64,000 nt of DNA, from positions 2,818,438-2,882,437 of the forward strand of contig NZ_CP182486.1 of the NCBI RefSeq assembly GCF_052327305.1. Direction: 5' to 3'. The stretch comes from Sphingobium sp052327305 (GTDB lineage: Bacteria; Pseudomonadota; Alphaproteobacteria; Sphingomonadales; Sphingomonadaceae). Positions within the stretch are counted from its first letter, which is position 1. Each line of letters starts with the position of its first letter. The position numbers and the translations under genes were made by a program. Positions 8,677 through 17,398 of the stretch are shown here, piece after piece. A model generated the notes under the pieces. That model was not told the DNA's origin. It saw only the letters and a program-made list of their open reading frames with translations, and made no database searches.

Positions 8677-9861
8677 ATGACTCCGTCCATGTCATTTGAG
8701 TGGGCTGATCCCTTCCTCCTCGACGCGCAACTCTCTGACGATGAGCGCATGATCCGCGATACGGCTGCGAGCTACGCTGCGGACAAGCTGGCGCCGCGCA
8801 TTGTGGCTGCTTATCGGGACGAAGCGACTGACCCGGAGATCTTTCGGGAGATGGGCGCGCTCGGCCTGCTGGGGCCGACCATTCCCGCCGAATATGGTGG
8901 CGCGGAAGCGTCCTATGTCGCCTATGGGCTGATTGCGCGCGAGGTGGAGCGCATCGACTCAGGCTACCGCTCGATGATGAGCGTTCAGTCGAGCCTCGTC
9001 ATGTACCCCATCCACGCATATGGCTCGGAATCCCAAAAGCGGCGCTATCTGCCGAAGCTGGCCACCGGCGAGTGGATCGGGTGCTTCGGACTCACCGAGC
9101 CGGATGCCGGGTCCGATCCGGGAGGGATGCGGACGAGGGCACAGAAGATTGACGGCGGCTATCGGATTTCGGGCTCGAAAACCTGGATCAGCAATGCGCC
9201 GATCGCGGACGTTTTCGTGATCTGGGCAAAGTCGGACGCGCATGAAGGGCGCATTCGCGGCTTTGTGATCGAGAAAGGCACCGCCGGGCTTAGTGCTCCG
9301 AAGATCGAGGACAAGCTTAGTTTGCGCGCATCCATCACTGGTATGGTGATGATGGACGGCGTCGAGGTGTCCGAGGATGCGTTGCTTCCGGAAGTGGAGG
9401 GGCTCAAGGGCCCGTTTGGATGCCTCAACCGCGCCCGCTATGGTATCAGCTGGGGCGCTCTGGGCGCTGCGGAATTCTGCATGCACGCCGCCCGGCAATA
9501 TGGGCTCGATCGCGCGCAGTTCGGCCGGCCGCTTGCCGCTACTCAGCTTTTCCAGAAGAAGCTGGCGGACATGCAGACCGAGATCGCGCTGGGCCTGCAG
9601 GCGAGCCTGCGGGTCGGCCGCCTGATGGACGAGGGCCGCTTTGCGCCCGAGATGGTGTCGATCGTCAAACGCAATAATGTCGGCAAGGCGCTGGATATTG
9701 CGCGGATGAGCCGGGACATGCACGGCGGAAACGGGATTTCAGGCGAGTATCAAGTGATGCGCCATCTCGTGAACCTTGAGACTGTGAACACCTATGAAGG
9801 CACGCATGATATCCACGCCCTGATCCTCGGGCGTGCGATCACCGGGATCGCTTCCTTCTGA
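8677..9861 (+). CDS. gcdH: Glutaryl-CoA dehydrogenase (acyl-CoA dehydrogenase family)
   Basis: A 394-aa flavoenzyme that oxidises and decarboxylates glutaryl-CoA to crotonyl-CoA in lysine, tryptophan and related aromatic catabolism. The glutaryl-CoA subgroup is indicated by 'YRSMMSVQSSLVMYPI', 'CFGLTEPDAGSDPGGM', 'SKTWISNAPIADVFVIWAK' and the C-terminal 'NTYEGTHDIHALILGRAITG', in which Glu374 is the catalytic base. The start at 8677 is preceded by GAGGAAGAG; an ATG four codons later is possible, and the upstream alternative at 8620 has no ribosome-binding site. It stands alone, with tRNA-Leu downstream on the other strand. Confidence 0.93.
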   Translation: MTPSMSFEWADPFLLDAQLSDDERMIRDTAASYAADKLAPRIVAAYRDEATDPEIFREMGALGLLGPTIPAEYGGAEASYVAYGLIAREVERIDSGYRSMMSVQSSLVMYPIHAYGSESQKRRYLPKLATGEWIGCFGLTEPDAGSDPGGMRTRAQKIDGGYRISGSKTWISNAPIADVFVIWAKSDAHEGRIRGFVIEKGTAGLSAPKIEDKLSLRASITGMVMMDGVEVSEDALLPEVEGLKGPFGCLNRARYGISWGALGAAEFCMHAARQYGLDRAQFGRPLAATQLFQKKLADMQTEIALGLQASLRVGRLMDEGRFAPEMVSIVKRNNVGKALDIARMSRDMHGGNGISGEYQVMRHLVNLETVNTYEGTHDIHALILGRAITGIASF

Positions 9862-9884
9862 TCAGGTCATGCTCGCAAAGAGAA

Positions 9885-9967
9885 TGGTGCGGCTAGAGGG
9901 ACTCGAACCCCCACGGTTGCCCAACGGTACCTAAAACCGTCGCGTCTACCAATTTCGCCATAGCCGC
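9885..9967 (-). tRNA. tRNA-Leu (anticodon UAG)
   Basis: An 83-nt cloverleaf with encoded CCA. The acceptor stem GCGGCTA pairs with TAGCCGC, the anticodon stem ACGGT/ACCGT encloses TTTAGGT with anticodon TAG, a long variable arm is present as in class II tRNAs, and the T-loop reads GGTTCGAGTCC. It reads CUA and related Leu codons. Confidence 0.97.
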
Positions 9968-10330
9968 GTGTGAGGGGCCTATAGGAGGCCGGTGTCGGGA
10001 TGCCAAGCAATTCGTCCCCCGGTGGGAGTGGCCCGGCCATCGGTCGCAATTCAAGGCTGGTCATTCGCGGCCTCCTGCACTATGTGCCCTCGACTTGAGA
10101 TTGGGTGACCGGGATGCGGCCTAGCCATCTCCGGGGGCTTGGGATCGAGGATTTGCGCGAAGTTTCTGATAACATGGCGCAAAATCTCGTTCACCGCTCC
10201 GGGTTGCGGGCCGGAATTTCGGTAACGCGAGATGCGGGATTCGGGGTTTCTCGTTCGCATCTGCCGCGCGCCTGACCGTTCGGTCCGCCCACGGTATTTC
10301 ACAGCTTTTTGGAAAGCGTTGAGTAGAACC
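9968..10330. other. Intergenic region between tRNA-Leu and tig (no gene seen)
   Basis: About 360 bases without a convincing coding frame. The left end holds the tRNA-Leu promoter; the right end must hold the tig promoter and leader. An open frame joins tig from upstream (10232), but its residues do not resemble trigger factor and its composition is not coding-like. Confidence 0.5.
9978..10006 (-). promoter_or_regulatory. Probable promoter of tRNA-Leu
   Basis: On the minus strand, TTGGCA (10006-10001) and TATAGG (9983-9978) are separated by exactly 17 bases, and the -10 box lies about ten bases before the tRNA 5' end. The same TATAG-type box precedes the two other tRNA genes of the window. 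Confidence 0.6.
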
Positions 10331-11908
10331 ATGCAGATTGTCGAGACGTTGAACGAGGGCCTCAAGCGCGCCTACACCCTGACTGTCACTGCCAAGGACA
10401 TCCACGCCCGCGTCGACGAGGAAGTGAAAACCATCGCGCCGCAGATTCGTATGCCCGGCTTCCGCCCCGGCAAAGTGCCCTCGAACCTCGTTCGCAAGAT
10501 GCACGGTCCCGCGCTCGCTCGCGAGGCGCTCGACAAGTCAATCCGCGCCGGCATCGACAAGATCGTGGCCGACAACGCGCTGCGCCCCGCCATGCAGCCG
10601 TCGGTCGAGCTGACCGAGGATTATGAGGAAGGCAAGGACGCCGAGATCAAGGTGGCGATGGAAGTGCTGCCACAGATCACGGCACCGTCAATCGAAGGTC
10701 TGAAGCTTGAGCGTCTGACCGTTGAAGTGACCGACGAGGCCGTGGACGAGGGCGTCAATCGCATCGCCAGCCAGAATCAGCGCTTCAGCGAAGCAAAGGC
10801 AGGCCACAAAGCGAAGGAAGGCGACCAGGTCGTCATGGACTTCGTGGGCAAGGTGGATGGCGTGGCTTTCGAGGGCGGCACCGGCACGGATATGGCCGTG
10901 GTGATCGGCTCGGGCAATCTCATCCCCGGTTTCGAGGACCAGCTTGTTGGCGTGAAGGTGGGCGAAGAGAAGACGATCAACGTCACCTTCCCTGAAGAAT
11001 ATCAGGCGACCAATCTCGCCGGCAAGGCCGCGACCTTCGATCTGTCCATTACGGCGGTCAAGGTGCCCAGCGAGGGCGGGCCGGACGATGAGTTCGCCAA
11101 GTCGCTGGGCCTGGAGAGCCTCCAGCAGCTGCGCGATCTGGTGAAGGGCCAGGTGGAGCAGGAGCATAATGGCCTCACCCGCACCTATATGAAGCGCAAG
11201 CTGCTCGATCAGCTCGCGGCCTCTCATGACTTCGACGTGCCGCCGAGCATGGTCGATGCCGAGTTCCAGCAGATCTGGGCTCAGCTGGAGCATGAGGCGA
11301 GCCATGAGGAAGATGCCGAGGCTGCCCGCGCCGAGATCGAGAAGGATCGGGACGATTATCGCAAGATCGCGGAGCGCCGCGTTCGCCTTGGCCTCCTGCT
11401 CTCGGAAATCGGTCAGGCAAATGGCGTCGAGGTGACGCAGCAGGAGATGAACCGCCTCGTCACACAGGCCGCGATGCAATATTCGCCGCAGGATCGCGAG
11501 CGTTTCGTGGAGTATATCCGCAACGAGCCGATGGCTGCCGCTCAGCTTCGCGCACCGCTCTATGAGGACAAGGTTGTCGACTTCCTCTTCGAGAAGGCGG
11601 AGATCACTGATCGCGTCGTCGCTCGCGCCGATCTGGAAGCGGCGATCGAGAGCGAGGACACGGATGTTCACGTCCACGGTCCCGACTGCGGCCATGACCA
11701 TGGTCACGATCACAGCGCCAAGGCGAAGAAGCCGGCCGCCAAGAAGGTGAAGGCAGAAGAGCCTGCCGCAGAAGCAGAGGCACTCGCTGAGGACGCCAAG
11801 TCCAAGAAGGCTGCACCGAAGAAGGCCAAGGCCGACGCGGACGCACCGGTAGCCGAAGGCGACGCCAAGCCGAAGAAAGCTCCGGCTAAGAAGAAGGCCG
11901 AGGCCTGA
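10331..11908 (+). CDS. tig: Trigger factor, ribosome-associated chaperone and peptidyl-prolyl isomerase
   Basis: A 525-aa protein with the three trigger-factor domains. The ribosome-binding signature is 'MPGFRPGKVPSNLVRK' near residue 40, the FKBP-type domain spans roughly residues 155-245 ('GDQVVMDFVGKVDGVAFEGG', 'GFEDQLVGVKVGEEKTINV'), and the helical substrate-binding domain follows. It is about 90 residues longer than the usual 430-450, because from about residue 445 it carries a His/Asp-rich stretch ('HVHGPDCGHDHGHDHS') and then a Lys/Ala/Glu-rich low-complexity tail. The ATG at 10331 matches the family start 'MQIVETLNEGLKR'. A glycosyltransferase gene follows after 23 bases. Confidence 0.97.
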   Translation: MQIVETLNEGLKRAYTLTVTAKDIHARVDEEVKTIAPQIRMPGFRPGKVPSNLVRKMHGPALAREALDKSIRAGIDKIVADNALRPAMQPSVELTEDYEEGKDAEIKVAMEVLPQITAPSIEGLKLERLTVEVTDEAVDEGVNRIASQNQRFSEAKAGHKAKEGDQVVMDFVGKVDGVAFEGGTGTDMAVVIGSGNLIPGFEDQLVGVKVGEEKTINVTFPEEYQATNLAGKAATFDLSITAVKVPSEGGPDDEFAKSLGLESLQQLRDLVKGQVEQEHNGLTRTYMKRKLLDQLAASHDFDVPPSMVDAEFQQIWAQLEHEASHEEDAEAARAEIEKDRDDYRKIAERRVRLGLLLSEIGQANGVEVTQQEMNRLVTQAAMQYSPQDRERFVEYIRNEPMAAAQLRAPLYEDKVVDFLFEKAEITDRVVARADLEAAIESEDTDVHVHGPDCGHDHGHDHSAKAKKPAAKKVKAEEPAAEAEALAEDAKSKKAAPKKAKADADAPVAEGDAKPKKAPAKKKAEA

Positions 11909-11931
11909 TCCTCGCCGACTGACGCAGAACG

Positions 11932-12897
11932 ATGACGCAGGCGCGCAGACCCGACCAGCCGGACTGGCCGGTTGGTCTGCGCGTCGCTGTCATTCTGCCC
12001 TGCTATAATGAATCGGTCGCGATCGGTCAGACCGTTGCGGATTTTCGCGCCGCGCTGCCCAGCGCCAGCGTTCATGTCTTCGATAACAACTCTTCGGATG
12101 ACAGCGTCGCGGTCGCGACGTCTGCCGGGGCCAGCGTCTGGCCCGTGCGTCAGCAGGGCAAGGGACATGTGGTTCGCCGCATGTTCGCGGACATAGATGC
12201 TGACATCTACGTGATGGCCGATGGCGACGCGACCTATGAGGCAGCGGCGGCGCCTGCGATGATCGGCATGATGATCGCCGACAATCTAGACATGGTCGTG
12301 GGCGCGCGCCGGTCCGAGATGGAAGCAGCATATCGTCGCGGGCACCGCTTGGGCAACCAAATGCTGACGGGCCTTTTACGACAGCTCTTCGGCCGTAGTT
12401 TTACCGATATTCTGTCCGGCTATCGGGTGTTCTCGCGGCGTTTCGTGAAAAGCTTCCCCGTGCTGTCCGCCGGTTTCGAGATCGAGACAGAGATTTCGGT
12501 CCATGCGCTGGAATTGCGCATGCCAGTGGGAGAGGTCGTTACGGCCTATGCGGCACGTCCCGAAGGTTCTCAATCCAAGTTGTCTACCTATCGTGACGGC
12601 TGGCGCATCCTCAACATGATGCTCAAGCTTTACCGGCTGGAGCGCCCTCTCTGGTTCTTTGGTGCGATCGGGGCGGTCTGTGTACTTCTGGGCCTGATCC
12701 TCGGGATTCCCGTGGTGGAGACTTATCTTCGCACGGGCCTCGTGCCGCGCTTCCCTACCTTCATCGCGACGGTTGGCCTCGGAATATTGGGCGCGCTCAA
12801 TGTCATGTGCGGGCTCATCCTCGATACCGTCACGCGTGGCCGCCAGGAAATGAAGCGGCTCGCGTATCTCGCCCATCCGGCGCCCCGGCGGGGTTAA
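11932..12897 (+). CDS. Family 2 glycosyltransferase, membrane anchored
   Basis: A 321-aa enzyme with a GT-A domain: 'VILPCYNESVAIGQTVADFR' opens the nucleotide-binding fold, 'VFDNNSSDDSVAVA' follows, and 'YVMADGDATYE' carries the DxD-type metal motif. Two hydrophobic helices near the C-terminus (about residues 238-262 and 275-300) anchor it in the inner membrane. The layout resembles dolichyl-/polyprenyl-phosphate sugar transferases that hand a sugar to a lipid carrier. The donor sugar and acceptor cannot be told from sequence. It lies between tig and clpP without an obvious polysaccharide locus. Confidence 0.88.
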   Translation: MTQARRPDQPDWPVGLRVAVILPCYNESVAIGQTVADFRAALPSASVHVFDNNSSDDSVAVATSAGASVWPVRQQGKGHVVRRMFADIDADIYVMADGDATYEAAAAPAMIGMMIADNLDMVVGARRSEMEAAYRRGHRLGNQMLTGLLRQLFGRSFTDILSGYRVFSRRFVKSFPVLSAGFEIETEISVHALELRMPVGEVVTAYAARPEGSQSKLSTYRDGWRILNMMLKLYRLERPLWFFGAIGAVCVLLGLILGIPVVETYLRTGLVPRFPTFIATVGLGILGALNVMCGLILDTVTRGRQEMKRLAYLAHPAPRRG

Positions 12898-12966
12898 TCC
12901 CCTTGCGCGGGGCGAACCGAATGCCGATGTAGGGTGCCGGGCAAGACACTCCTACGAAAGATCTCC

Positions 12967-13605
12967 ATGACCGACATTCTCAGCGATCCCCTCGGCGCTC
13001 TCGTTCCCATCGTTATCGAGCAGTCGAACCGCGGCGAGCGGAGCTTCGACATTTTCTCGCGGCTGCTGCGCGAGCGGATCATCTTCGTCACCGGGCAGGT
13101 CGAGGATCACATGGCCTCCCTCATCGTCGCCCAGTTGCTCTTCCTCGAGTCGGAGAACCCGAAGAAGGACATCTACATGTATATCAATTCGCCCGGCGGC
13201 GTGGTGACGGCCGGCATGGCGATTCACGACACTATGCAATATATCCGTCCCAAGGTCGGAACCGTGTGTATCGGTCAGGCAGCGTCGATGGGCAGCTTCC
13301 TGCTGGCGGCGGGTGAGCCGGGTATGCGAGTCGCGCTCTCGAATGCGCGCATCATGGTGCACCAGCCTTCGGGCGGCGCGCAGGGCATGGCGTCCGATAT
13401 CGAGATTCAGGCCAAGGAAATCCTGCGGATTCGCCGGCGTCTGAACGACTTGTATGTGAAATATACGGGCCAGACGCTGGAGGCAGTAGAGCGGGCAATG
13501 GACCGCGACACCTTCCTGGAAGCGGACGAGGCCAAGGCGTTTGGCCTGGTCGACGCGGTGTTCGAGCGGCGCCCCGTGCCGGCAGAAGGGTCTGGCGAGG
13601 CCTGA
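12967..13605 (+). CDS. clpP: ATP-dependent Clp protease proteolytic subunit
   Basis: A 212-aa serine peptidase that forms the double-heptamer chamber fed by ClpX or ClpA. The catalytic triad is Ser107 in 'GQAASMGSFL', His132 in 'IMVHQPSGG' and an Asp in 'MDRDTFLEADEA' (about 181). The start at 12967 is preceded by GAAAG and agrees with the family N-terminus; an upstream alternative start adds 11 unlikely residues. clpX lies about 1.3 kb downstream, separated from clpP by an acyltransferase gene. Confidence 0.98.
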   Translation: MTDILSDPLGALVPIVIEQSNRGERSFDIFSRLLRERIIFVTGQVEDHMASLIVAQLLFLESENPKKDIYMYINSPGGVVTAGMAIHDTMQYIRPKVGTVCIGQAASMGSFLLAAGEPGMRVALSNARIMVHQPSGGAQGMASDIEIQAKEILRIRRRLNDLYVKYTGQTLEAVERAMDRDTFLEADEAKAFGLVDAVFERRPVPAEGSGEA

Positions 13606-13643
13606 TTTAAGACCTGTCTCACTTTTACTCATTCTGAAATGAC

Positions 13644-13685
13644 GCGCGGCTCATCGTTCATTGCGGTGGGCCGCGCTTCTGTTAT
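13644..13685 (+). terminator. Possible terminator after clpP
   Basis: GCGCGGC (13644-13650) pairs with GCCGCGC (13670-13676) across a 19-base loop and is followed by a T-rich stretch. The loop is long and the T-tract broken, so this is a weak candidate. Confidence 0.35.
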
Positions 13686-13719
13686 TCGTTGAGTTTTGGT
13701 TGGCCCCTGGAGTTTGTCA

Positions 13720-14811
13720 GTGCGTCATCAACCAGTGCTGGATCTCTTCCGCGCGGCCGCCATTCTCATTGTGATGGTATCGCACTTAGGGTTAGAGAAG
13801 CTCGTTCCCGGCGGTTTCGGCGTAACGATTTTCTTTTTCCTCAGCGGCTTCCTGATTATTTCATTAATGCGCGTAGAACATGCGACTACGGGCCGCGTTT
13901 CATTGCGGGATTTTTATATAAAGCGCACGATCCGCATCATTCCCCCAATGTTTTTGACAATGGGATTTGCGATTGTCTTGCTCCAAGCCGGGTTAATTGG
14001 CGGGGGATGGAGCTTCTGGGGCGCTACGAGGGACGCTCTGTTTCTGACCAACTATCACTGGCCCTGGCCTCAGGAGTCAGGCCTTCCTATGCCGTTATGG
14101 TCATTAGATGTGGAAGAGCATTTCTACATTCTCTTTTCGGCAGTGTACGTGGTTTTGCTGGCACGCCTGCTGCCAAGGCAGGCGGCATTGCTCTGCTTTG
14201 TGGCATGTGGGTTGATACTTGGCGCGCGTATGTTCGAAGTCTTTGTGAATGGTGAAATCGTAAACACCTACTATTGGTCGCATACGCGTATGGACTCGAT
14301 CCTTTTCGGTGGCTGTCTGGCGTTCTGGAACAATCCGCTTCTGGACGATAAGGCATGGCGTCCGCGCCTCATTCATGTTGCTGCAGCGCTGGGTATATTG
14401 GTCGTCTGTCTGCTTATTCGGAATAACCTGTTTCGTGAGACCATTCGCTATTCTCTGCAGGGCGCGGCTTTGTTCGTCCTGTTTTCCTACGCGCTGAATT
14501 CACAAGGCGCTTTGGTTCGTCTGGCATCGAACCGGGGAATTCAGACTACAGCGCTGCTATCTTACACGCTCTATCTGGTTCATGTCCCAATCCTCAAGAT
14601 GATACAGAATCTTGCGCCCGCTATATCACCGGTAATTGTGGGATTGTTGTGCTTTGCGCTGTCTTATCTGTATGCTTGGGCAATGCGCGCGCTCGTTGAA
14701 AAGCCACTGGCGAACTGGCGTCGCAGCCTTGTTGCAGCACCCCACCCAATGGCCTCCACGACGGGTCATTTGGCGTTTCCTCCGCTAGGTGTGGGCCGCA
14801 GGGTCGGCTAG
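13720..14811 (+). CDS. Acyltransferase 3 family membrane protein (OafA/YrhL type)
   Basis: A 363-aa integral membrane protein with about ten hydrophobic segments. The N-terminal 'QPVLDLFRAAAILIVMVSHL' includes the family R and H residues, 'FFFLSGFLI' and 'LWSLDVEEHFYI' are acyltransferase-3 hallmarks, and the region near the end ('TLYLVHVPILKM') holds a conserved H. Such enzymes acetylate or acylate surface glycans. The GTG at 13720 was chosen because GGAG lies eight bases before it; a TTG at 13696 is also in frame. The gene is visibly richer in A/T than its neighbours and splits clpP from clpX, which suggests later acquisition. Confidence 0.87.
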   Translation: MRHQPVLDLFRAAAILIVMVSHLGLEKLVPGGFGVTIFFFLSGFLIISLMRVEHATTGRVSLRDFYIKRTIRIIPPMFLTMGFAIVLLQAGLIGGGWSFWGATRDALFLTNYHWPWPQESGLPMPLWSLDVEEHFYILFSAVYVVLLARLLPRQAALLCFVACGLILGARMFEVFVNGEIVNTYYWSHTRMDSILFGGCLAFWNNPLLDDKAWRPRLIHVAAALGILVVCLLIRNNLFRETIRYSLQGAALFVLFSYALNSQGALVRLASNRGIQTTALLSYTLYLVHVPILKMIQNLAPAISPVIVGLLCFALSYLYAWAMRALVEKPLANWRRSLVAAPHPMASTTGHLAFPPLGVGRRVG

Positions 14812-14933
14812 GCTTTGTTCAACATATCTGAGCACGCTTTCACTACTTGTGGTCTGGTAATACCCCAAGTTAGAACTACATGTTGGGCGTTATGACGGAT
14901 TCGTCGAACGGATGCGTCCAAGGAAGGCATTGA

Positions 14934-16199
14934 ATGACCAAGCTCACTGGATCGGACTCGAAAAGCACCCTCTACTGCTCGTTCTGCGGCAAGTCGCAGC
15001 ACGAAGTGAGGAAGCTGATTGCGGGGCCTACCGTTTTCATCTGTGACGAATGTGTCGAACTGTGCAACGACATCATCCGCGAAGAGACGAAGGGTGGCCT
15101 TGGCGCGCGCCGGGACGGTGGCGTGCCGACGCCGCAAGCCATTTGCGATGTGCTCAGTGATTATGTGATCGGACAGGAGCGCGCCAAGCGCGTGCTTTCG
15201 GTCGCGGTTCACAACCACTACAAGCGGCTTGATCATGGTGCCCGGACAGGCGAGGTCGAACTTGCCAAGTCGAACATTCTGCTGATCGGCCCCACGGGTT
15301 GCGGCAAGACCTTGCTTGCCCAGACGCTCGCCAAGACGTTCGACGTGCCGTTCACCATGGCGGATGCGACGACGCTGACCGAGGCTGGTTATGTCGGTGA
15401 GGATGTGGAGAACATCATCCTCAAGCTGCTCCAGGCGTCCGACTATAATGTGGAAAAGGCGCAGCGCGGCATCGTCTATATCGACGAGATCGACAAGATC
15501 AGCCGCAAGGCCGAGAATCCCTCGATCACCCGCGATGTATCGGGCGAAGGCGTGCAGCAGGCGCTGCTCAAGCTCATGGAAGGCACGACCGCATCCGTGC
15601 CGCCCCAGGGCGGACGCAAGCATCCGCAGCAGGAATTCCTGCAGGTCGACACGACGAATATTCTTTTCATTTGCGGCGGCGCGTTCGCAGGCCTTGAGAA
15701 GATTATCGGCGACCGGCTTGAGGGCAAATCCATCGGCTTTGGCGCGCATGTCGCGGCGCCCGACGAGCGTCGGACGGGCGAAATGCTCAAGCAAACCGAG
15801 CCGGAAGATTTGCTGAAATTCGGCCTGATCCCCGAGTTCGTAGGCCGTCTGCCGGTCATCGCAACGCTGGAAGATCTCGATATCAAGGCGCTCGTCCAGA
15901 TTTTGGCGGAGCCCAAGAACGCGCTGGTCAAGCAGTACAAGAAGCTCTTCGAGATGGAGAATGTGGAGCTCAGCTTCACAGACGAGGCGCTGACGGCGAT
16001 CGCTCAGAAGGCGATCGAGCGGAAGACTGGTGCGCGCGGTCTGCGCTCGATCATCGAAGCAATCCTGCTCGATACCATGTTCGACTTGCCTGCCATGGAG
16101 GGCGTGACCGAAGTGGTGGTGGATAAGGACGTGATCGAGGGCCGCAAAGAGCCGGTCCGTGTGTTCGCGGAGAAGCGGAAGGCGGAAGACGCCGCCTGA
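14934..16199 (+). CDS. clpX: ATP-dependent Clp protease ATP-binding subunit
   Basis: A 421-aa AAA+ unfoldase that feeds substrates to ClpP. The N-terminal zinc-binding domain has Cys15, Cys18, Cys37 and Cys40. Walker A is 'GPTGCGKT' at 119-126, Walker B is 'IVYIDEIDKI', and the pore loop GYVGE follows 'TEAGYVGEDVENII'. Sensor and C-terminal motifs ('KTGARGLRSIIEAILLDTMF') complete the family. It has its own 120-bp upstream region after the acyltransferase gene, so it probably has its own promoter. A terminator hairpin follows. Confidence 0.98.
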   Translation: MTKLTGSDSKSTLYCSFCGKSQHEVRKLIAGPTVFICDECVELCNDIIREETKGGLGARRDGGVPTPQAICDVLSDYVIGQERAKRVLSVAVHNHYKRLDHGARTGEVELAKSNILLIGPTGCGKTLLAQTLAKTFDVPFTMADATTLTEAGYVGEDVENIILKLLQASDYNVEKAQRGIVYIDEIDKISRKAENPSITRDVSGEGVQQALLKLMEGTTASVPPQGGRKHPQQEFLQVDTTNILFICGGAFAGLEKIIGDRLEGKSIGFGAHVAAPDERRTGEMLKQTEPEDLLKFGLIPEFVGRLPVIATLEDLDIKALVQILAEPKNALVKQYKKLFEMENVELSFTDEALTAIAQKAIERKTGARGLRSIIEAILLDTMFDLPAMEGVTEVVVDKDVIEGRKEPVRVFAEKRKAEDAA

Positions 16200-16250
16200 T
16201 CGCAACCGACGCCCGGGCGAAGCCGCAAGGGTACAGCCCCGAAAGATACG

Positions 16251-16290
16251 GAACGCGCGGAGCCAAACGAGCTTCGCGCGTTTTCTTTTT
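16251..16290 (+). terminator. Rho-independent terminator after clpX
   Basis: AACGCGCG pairs with CGCGCGTT (extended by flanking G-A and C-T pairs), and a run TTTTCTTTTTT follows. It lies about 50 bases after the clpX stop. Confidence 0.7.
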
Positions 16291-16333
16291 TGAAAGCGCG
16301 GGCGTTTCCGTTTCTTGCGCGCGATCCGCTGGC

Positions 16334-16750
16334 TCAGCCCGCCCTGTAGCGCGCTGCCGTCTCCCGGATCAGCGCAATCATATTGGGAATGCCCTGCGTG
16401 CGATTGGAGGAGAGTTGCCGTTTGAGTTCAAAAGGCGCCAGAACGCCTTCGATGTCGGTCAGCTCAATCTCCTCTGGCGTGCGATCCTGCACCGTCAGCA
16501 AGACCAGTGCGATGATGCCCTTGGTGATCGCCGCGTTACTGTCCGCAAGGAAGTGCAGGCGACCATCGGGAAGGCGTGTGGGGTAAACCCAGACTGCCGC
16601 TGAACAGCCGCGGACGAGCGTTGCGTCGGTTTTGAGAGGTTCCGGCATGGGCTCAAGCGATCGGCCCAAATCGATGAGAAGGCGGTAGCGCTCGTCGCCG
16701 TCAAGCAGCTCATAGTCGTCCTGCACGGACTGAAGTGTCGGCATGGTCAT
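16334..16750 (-). CDS. sufE: SufE family Fe-S cluster assembly sulfur acceptor
   Basis: A 138-aa SufE-type protein that takes persulfide sulfur from the SufS cysteine desulfurase and passes it on for Fe-S cluster assembly. The acceptor cysteine is Cys49 in 'LVRGCSAAVWV', matching the conserved GC motif, and 'FLADSNAAITKGIIALVL' and 'NRTQGIPNMI' are typical. The start at 16750 (or the ATG two codons on) gives the family length; longer readings have no similarity. It lies 58 bases downstream of the last psp-associated gene on the same strand but is not obviously part of that unit. Confidence 0.93.
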   Translation of the reverse strand: MTMPTLQSVQDDYELLDGDERYRLLIDLGRSLEPMPEPLKTDATLVRGCSAAVWVYPTRLPDGRLHFLADSNAAITKGIIALVLLTVQDRTPEEIELTDIEGVLAPFELKRQLSSNRTQGIPNMIALIRETAARYRAG

Positions 16751-16808
16751 GATGCCGTTCCCTATAGCGCGCTCGGCCAGCAGCGCCAGAGGAGGGGAAA
16801 GCTGATGG

Positions 16809-17066
16809 CTACAGATCGACGCCGGCCGCGATCGCCTCCAGTTTGCGAATCCGTTCCTTAAGGTCCGCGACTTCGATGCGTGTAGCCGTAGAGGGAGACT
16901 CGCCTTCCTGCGCCAAGGAAGCGCGGGAGACGAACTGCTCCAGTTCTGCACGCTTCAGGCTCAGCCAGCCATTCCAGCCCTTGAGGGCTGTTACCGCTAG
17001 GATCGCGATCGAGCCCAGCATCGTGATCGCGGTGCCGGTATTGAGCATGAGATCTTCCATCGTCAT
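16809..17066 (-). CDS. Small membrane protein with C-terminal coiled coil, psp-associated (copy 3)
   Basis: An 85-aa protein: one N-terminal hydrophobic helix (about residues 10-30, 'TAITMLGSIAILAVTALKGW'), a charged linker, and a C-terminal amphipathic helix 'VADLKERIRKLEAIAAG'. That helix resembles the tails of PspC and of the two genes upstream (LKERVAVLERLATD and MKDRLANVERIVTD). It is the last and most diverged of three such genes behind pspABC. No annotated domain is recognised; PspB-like topology suggests a cytoplasmic coiled coil that binds PspA or PspC, which is inference. Confidence 0.7.
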   Translation of the reverse strand: MTMEDLMLNTGTAITMLGSIAILAVTALKGWNGWLSLKRAELEQFVSRASLAQEGESPSTATRIEVADLKERIRKLEAIAAGVDL

Positions 17067-17103
17067 GTCCGGGGTTCCTGATAATTGCGCGGGATTATGG
17101 TCT

Positions 17104-17376
17104 TCAATCCTGCTGCTTGAGCTTTTCGAATTCGCGATCGAGCGCCGTCGAGCTGTCGGTCGCGAGGCGCTCCAGCACGGCGACCCGTTCCTTCAGGGCC
17201 TTTACTTCGCCGCGCAGCCGGTCCGCCTCTGGGTTATCAGCCGGAGGCATATCCGCCGCGCCCGTCCGCCGACCCCTGCTGCTGGCGCAACTCGATCCGG
17301 CTCCATATTTCGCGCGGACCACGCTGGCGATGGCGGTGATCGCAACGATGGCGACAACCATTTCAAACGGGTTCAT
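17104..17376 (-). CDS. Small membrane protein with C-terminal coiled coil, psp-associated (copy 2)
   Basis: A 90-aa protein with an N-terminal hydrophobic segment 'FEMVVAIVAITAIASVVRA', a low-complexity Ser/Arg/Gly linker and a strongly charged C-terminal helix 'EVKALKERVAVLERLATD' continuing 'SSTALDREFEKLKQQD'. The heptad pattern and the ERxxTDxSxxLxxE signature recur in the adjacent gene and in PspC. It lies 22 bases after the preceding gene of the psp operon, so cotranscription is likely. Function unknown; a role in envelope stress with PspA is inferred from context only. Confidence 0.72.
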   Translation of the reverse strand: MNPFEMVVAIVAITAIASVVRAKYGAGSSCASSRGRRTGAADMPPADNPEADRLRGEVKALKERVAVLERLATDSSTALDREFEKLKQQD

Positions 17377-17398
17377 GTGTGTATCCCCTTTTACGTCG

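Noticed and set aside
10232..10330. N-terminal extension of trigger factor
   Set aside because: The family start 'MQIVETLNEG' at 10331 is precise, and the extension has no similarity.
14808..16205. A 465-codon open frame on the minus strand
   Set aside because: It lies entirely opposite clpX and has no homology features; high-GC genes produce long antisense frames.
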